Source: Bacteroidales bacterium (GTDB lineage Bacteria > Bacteroidota > Bacteroidia > Bacteroidales > UBA3663). From it: DNA of 10,988 nucleotides. Within the stretch, counting starts at the first letter, position 1, and each line of letters starts with the position of its first letter. Shown here one piece after another: positions 7,250 to 10,988 of the stretch. The stretch is from the NCBI GenBank assembly GCA_016293065.1, contig JAEDEY010000069.1:1-10988 (forward strand), given 5' to 3'. The notes under the pieces were generated by a model. That model did not search any database. It was given only the letters and a program-made list of their open reading frames with translations, and was not told where the DNA came from. Both the position numbers and the translations under genes were made by a program.

Positions 7250-9037
7250 TTACCATCCCTGATTCTGCTCGAGATTGTTGAACTTCATGATCTCGCTATA
7301 TGGAATAGGAGAATAGTACATATAATCCTTGTAGGTGCGAGCCTCAACGTCGATAGTAGAGCTTACAATCGAGCCATCAGCATTAGCCTGAGTGATTGTG
7401 ATACCCTTGGCTGTCTCGTTGAGAGGAGCCTTCCAGCGGCGGAGATCATAGAAACGGTGATTCTCGAAGCAAAGCTCAAGACGACGCTCGTTGCGGATAA
7501 GGTCGCGCATCTGCTCCTTTGAGCTGCACTCGTCAACATAGGCAGTACCTACGCCGGCGCGGTTGCGGAGAGCCTTGATGACATCCTTGGCAGAGAAACT
7601 TGCGCCACCGAAAGTAGCAGTTGGGCCACCAGCCTCGTTGGCTGCCTCGGCATAAGCGAGGAAGATTTCGGTAGCACGGATACGAGCGAAGTAGTGCTTC
7701 ATCTTGGTCTCCTTGCCTGCTGCAAGGTTCACGTCATCGCGCAAAGACTTGCGGAGATAGTAACCTGTGCGAGTAGAACGGCCATTCTCGAAGTTGATAC
7801 CATTTGAGTTGTCTGGAGAGTAGTTGCCAGTGATGATCTCAGTACCATCGACACCGATTGTAGCACCGTTATAGATGACATAAGCTGCGAGACGTGGGTC
7901 ACGTCCATCGTATGGCTTGCTTGGGTCATATCCAGATTTGGCATTGCTGATAGGATAACCATTAGCCATTGGGAAGGCATCGACAAGGTTCTGAGTAGGG
8001 TTGATACGACCCTTACCGAAGATTGATGGTGGGTAGTTATCTGACTCCAGATCGTAGTTCTCGCCTACGTTATCGCGCCAGATGATCTCAGCAGGGTTCT
8101 CACCTGTCTTGAGGTTATCGATCTCGTTGGCATTGTTGAACCAAGTCCAGCCATCCTGCTGCATTGCTGAGATACCACCCATCTTTACGAGGAGCTTAGC
8201 TGCATATTCAGCAGCCTGCTGCCATGTTGCTGCACCTGCGCTCTGGTAAGCAGGAGAAGCAGCAAAGAGAGCAACCTGAGCACGGATAGCCTCGATGATC
8301 TTGCCATCGAGCTTGCCACGCTGGTGGTCACCGAAAGCACGGTTATACTCAGCATTGGTAGCACCTGGATACTTGCTGAGAGCAGCATCGTTCTGACCTA
8401 CGTTGCCATACTCGTAAGGGAGAAGCTTCTCTGCCTCATCAAGATCGGCAAATACCTGAGCTATACAGTCAGCAAACTTGTCACGTGGGACATTGAAGTT
8501 AGAACCACCGTCCTCTGAAACAAGATGGATAGGAGCACCGAGGAGCTCGCCACTTGCAGTCACGCCAGAATGAGCACGCAACAGATAGAAGAACTGAAGA
8601 CCACGCATTGCGTAGGCATTGCCCTTGAAGTTGTCGATATACATCTGGTTGAGCACCTCGTTAGAAGTAGCCCACTCTACCATATCGGCATTCTCGATCA
8701 TGATGTTGCAATACTGGATTGCTGCATAGCGGTCGCGCCACTGGCTTGTTGGGTCGTTGAGCGAAGACCAAGCACCGGTAGCGATCTTCATGTACGCATT
8801 GGTGTTGTCGTTTGAGACAGCATCATCGGTAGCAACATCGCTTACAGAAGAGCCTGAATAAGGCAGAGCCATATATGCATTAGCAAGAATGCCTCGAGCA
8901 AACTCCTTGTCCTTGTACATCTGCGAAAGGTCCTGCTGATTCTCGATTGCCGGCTCGAACAAGTCGTCGCAAGAAGAGAATGCAAGAAGTGCAGACGATA
9001 CTAAAATAATATTCTTTAATTTCATAATGCTATTCAT
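7250..9037 (-). CDS. xusD: SusD/RagB-family outer-membrane glycan-binding lipoprotein (XusD-like)
   Basis: SusD proteins sit as lids on SusC transporters and capture oligosaccharides, here probably xylo-oligosaccharides. The product has 595 residues, normal for the family. The signal peptide ends in lipobox AFSSC with Cys23. The N-terminal half is helical and TPR-like, with typical blocks such as MRGLQFFYLLRA near 145. The C-terminal signature lies at about 447-536: RATEIFLAYAEAANEAGG, an ALRNRAG block and the strongly conserved NERRLELCFE-x-HRFYDLRRW segment. The ending in NLEQNQGW is also common in the family. The ATG at 9035-9037 is two bases after the transporter stop codon, implying translational coupling; an ATG at 9025 gives an equally good signal peptide (Cys19) and cannot be ruled out. 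The substrate is deduced from the GH10 neighbour, not from this sequence. Confidence 0.96.
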   Translation of the reverse strand: MNSIMKLKNIILVSSALLAFSSCDDLFEPAIENQQDLSQMYKDKEFARGILANAYMALPYSGSSVSDVATDDAVSNDNTNAYMKIATGAWSSLNDPTSQWRDRYAAIQYCNIMIENADMVEWATSNEVLNQMYIDNFKGNAYAMRGLQFFYLLRAHSGVTASGELLGAPIHLVSEDGGSNFNVPRDKFADCIAQVFADLDEAEKLLPYEYGNVGQNDAALSKYPGATNAEYNRAFGDHQRGKLDGKIIEAIRAQVALFAASPAYQSAGAATWQQAAEYAAKLLVKMGGISAMQQDGWTWFNNANEIDNLKTGENPAEIIWRDNVGENYDLESDNYPPSIFGKGRINPTQNLVDAFPMANGYPISNAKSGYDPSKPYDGRDPRLAAYVIYNGATIGVDGTEIITGNYSPDNSNGINFENGRSTRTGYYLRKSLRDDVNLAAGKETKMKHYFARIRATEIFLAYAEAANEAGGPTATFGGASFSAKDVIKALRNRAGVGTAYVDECSSKEQMRDLIRNERRLELCFENHRFYDLRRWKAPLNETAKGITITQANADGSIVSSTIDVEARTYKDYMYYSPIPYSEIMKFNNLEQNQGW

Positions 9038-9039
9038 TA

Positions 9040-10988
9040 TTAGAACTGTACCTTAACACCGAGGTTATAGAAACGTGACTGTGGTGCAGAACCTACATTC
9101 ATCTCAAGGATCTCGTGGTTGCGGGCAATCTTGAGAAGATCTGTGCCACTCACATATACTGACAAGCCCTTGACAGCCTTGCAATTCTCGAAGAGACGCT
9201 CAGCAAAGTCGTAAGTGAGCTGAACCTTTGCCAAGTTGAACTGGTCTGTGCTGTACAACCAGAAGTCTGATGTCTGGAAGTTGTTTGAGCCACTGCCAGT
9301 AGTAAGGGCAGGATACTTAGCATCATTAAGGTTGGTGATGACACCGTCCTTGACGATAGCACGGTCGCGCACAACTGCAGAATACTTCTTCTCGCTTGCG
9401 CCGCTCCACCAGTAAGAGTTGTTCTTGACACCCTTAGAGCCGAAGCCACCTGTACCGAGAACGAAGAGAGTAAAGTTCTTGTACTTGGCAGTGAGGTTGA
9501 TGCCGAGGGTCAATGGATGACCATACCAGCCGCCCTTGCCAAGCTCTACCTGGTCTTTTGAGTCGATGACACCATCGTTGTTCTGATCGACATACTTCAA
9601 GTCACCTACACGTGGAGTATCACCTACCTTCTGAACAGGAGAGTTGTCGATCTCCTCCTGGCTCTTGAAGAAGCCAAGGCACTGATAGCCCCAGATACCA
9701 TCGAGGTAACGACCCTGACGCTTCTGATAGTCATCAGCAACTGTGGTATCGTCGCGCTTGGTAGCCTCGGTAGTATAATATGTGAGGTTGAGACCGCCCT
9801 GAAGTTCGAAGTCGCCAACTGTCTTCTTGCCATTGATCGAGAAATCTACGCCCGAACGACGGTCGTTGTTGAAATTGATACGTGAAACGAACGAAGTCTC
9901 AGGATAATAAGTCTGGAAGTAGATTGGCACATAGTTGGTACCATCGATGAGCTGGCCTTCGATGCTGTTGGTGAAGTAAGAAAGGTCGAACCATACAGAC
10001 TTGTTGAACATAGAGCCCTTCAAGTTAACTGACACTTCCTTACGCTCAATGAATGTCAGAGAGTTGTTAGGACCGCTCTTGGCCTGGGTACCAGTGACAC
10101 CAGATCCACCCCAGTCCCACCAGCCACCTGTGTCGTAGTAGCCGAGGTACTCATAATAGTCCATACCGATATCAGTCTTCAGGTTGCTTGCGCTTGCCGA
10201 AAGCTTGATGTAATCGAACACGCTGTTAGGAGTGCTGAGCACGTTCCAGCCGAGAGTATATGACTGAGAAAGTCCCTGACGGTTGTTCTCTGGCAGACGA
10301 GCTGAGTGAACTACAGAAAGAGCTGCTTCAGCATAGTACTTCTGCTTGTAGTTGTAAGCGATATCCAGACCAAGGTTGGCATTGGCAGTCTTGTGATACT
10401 GACCTGAGAACGTCTGAGTAAAACCATTGGCAACAAGGATGGCATTCACGTTATGATCATCGTTGAATGTATTCTTGTAGTCGAAGTGAGCGTTGAATGC
10501 AATGGTTTGGTTATCAGTCGAACCACCGATGTTCTGATTACCACTCTTCTTATCTTCGTTATACTTAGTCAGACCGATAATAGCGCCCTTACCATTGGCA
10601 TTGCTCCATGCTGGATTGTAAGTAGCATAGGTATTATTATATGACTGAGAGTAGCTCGTAGCGTAGTCGATCGAAATCTGAGTGTGGAAAGAGAGACCCT
10701 TCAACACCTTCTCAAGATTGAGGTTGACACCTGCATCAAACTGGAACTGACGAGAAGTCCAAGTGCTCTTGCCTGCTGCATAGTAGTCGGCGAACACATT
10801 AGTCTGGTCAGCCTCGCTTGCTGCAAGGAAATACTTACCATCGATGATGTTGCTCGATGCACCGATATAATCAAGTGCAGGACGCGCATTAGGATCGATA
10901 GCGTCGATTGGCACAAGTGGCACAAGACGGTTAGGACGGAAGGTAGTTGCTTCCTCCCAATAGTTCTTGCCTACTGGAGACTTAGAGT
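9040..10988 (-). CDS. xusC: SusC/RagA-family TonB-dependent transporter, C-terminal 648 residues (XusC-like)
   Basis: The frame is open from the window edge to the TAA at 9040-9042. Since family members have about 1000 residues, roughly the last 60 percent is present. The signal peptide, CarboxypepD-like domain, TonB box and plug lie outside the window. What is visible is the beta-barrel: alternating aromatic strands, long loops rich in Asn, Gly and Tyr, the family block YLDGIWGYQCLGFF, then GDLKYVDQNNDGVID, and near the end a YVSGTDLLKI strand. It closes with YNLGVKVQF, whose final Phe is the usual outer-membrane insertion signal. Paired with the SusD protein encoded two bases downstream, it should import xylo-oligosaccharides into the periplasm using TonB energy. 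Substrate specificity is inferred from the GH10 neighbour. Promoter and regulator would be beyond the right edge. Confidence 0.97.
   Translation of the reverse strand, partial: SKSPVGKNYWEEATTFRPNRLVPLVPIDAIDPNARPALDYIGASSNIIDGKYFLAASEADQTNVFADYYAAGKSTWTSRQFQFDAGVNLNLEKVLKGLSFHTQISIDYATSYSQSYNNTYATYNPAWSNANGKGAIIGLTKYNEDKKSGNQNIGGSTDNQTIAFNAHFDYKNTFNDDHNVNAILVANGFTQTFSGQYHKTANANLGLDIAYNYKQKYYAEAALSVVHSARLPENNRQGLSQSYTLGWNVLSTPNSVFDYIKLSASASNLKTDIGMDYYEYLGYYDTGGWWDWGGSGVTGTQAKSGPNNSLTFIERKEVSVNLKGSMFNKSVWFDLSYFTNSIEGQLIDGTNYVPIYFQTYYPETSFVSRINFNNDRRSGVDFSINGKKTVGDFELQGGLNLTYYTTEATKRDDTTVADDYQKRQGRYLDGIWGYQCLGFFKSQEEIDNSPVQKVGDTPRVGDLKYVDQNNDGVIDSKDQVELGKGGWYGHPLTLGINLTAKYKNFTLFVLGTGGFGSKGVKNNSYWWSGASEKKYSAVVRDRAIVKDGVITNLNDAKYPALTTGSGSNNFQTSDFWLYSTDQFNLAKVQLTYDFAERLFENCKAVKGLSVYVSGTDLLKIARNHEILEMNVGSAPQSRFYNLGVKVQF
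9553..9588 (-). other. EF-hand-like acidic loop in the SusC barrel
   Basis: The twelve codons read DQNNDGVIDSKD, with Asp or Asn at loop positions 1, 3, 5, 9 and 12, Gly at 6 and Ile at 8, which fits the calcium-binding EF-hand/dockerin loop spacing. It follows GDLKYV, a block common in SusC proteins, so it is probably a family trait and not unique. Calcium binding is inferred from spacing only. Confidence 0.6.

Noticed and set aside
7221..7256. ATG at 7256 for the XusE-like gene
   Set aside because: It overlaps the SusD stop codon and puts polar residues in front of a complete signal peptide that begins at 7220.
9624..9833. Minus-strand 69-codon frame inside the transporter gene
   Set aside because: It is an out-of-frame reading of the SusC barrel, rich in Arg and Ser, with no domain.

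Overview
The window looks like the chromosome of a gut or rumen Bacteroidota, most likely Prevotellaceae (Prevotella, Segatella or Xylanibacter type). The evidence is a SusC/SusD pair, four lipoproteins with short signal peptides ending in a Cys, AT-rich gene starts without strong Shine-Dalgarno sites, and a xylanase whose catalytic domain is split by carbohydrate-binding modules. All six genes lie on the minus strand, so transcription runs from the right edge to the left. Nearly all of the window is coding; no gap exceeds 65 bases.

Right part (10988 down to 3319): four tightly spaced genes of a xylan utilization locus. They are a SusC-type TonB-dependent transporter (5' end outside the window), a SusD-type glycan-binding lipoprotein, a second surface lipoprotein of the DUF1735/DUF5627 type, and a secreted GH10 endo-xylanase lipoprotein. 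The order matches the xusC-xusD-xusE-xyn10C segment of the xylan cluster known from Prevotella bryantii and from Bacteroides. Expected division of labour: Xyn10 cuts xylan at the cell surface, XusD and XusE hold the chains, and XusC with XusD imports the xylo-oligosaccharides using TonB energy. No promoter is visible inside this block; it should lie upstream of the transporter, outside the window.

A 13-bp stem hairpin with a T-rich tail (3255-3304) follows the xylanase stop codon and probably ends the operon.

Left part (3254 down to 1): two further genes that look unrelated to xylan. One encodes a 600-residue protein with about eight membrane segments and a soluble helical C-terminal half (DUF6057-like). 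The other encodes a lipoprotein with TolB/PD40 beta-propeller repeats and a single C-x-x-C-H motif of the kind that binds heme c; its 3' end is outside the window. Their Arg codon choice differs from the xylan genes. I do not know the function of this pair, and it is the best candidate here for something undescribed.

Other points of note are the large insert in the GH10 domain (two clearly duplicated CBM-like modules plus a third, incomplete one) and an EF-hand-like acidic loop in the transporter. I see no RNA genes, CRISPR array, insertion sequence, phage gene or regulator.
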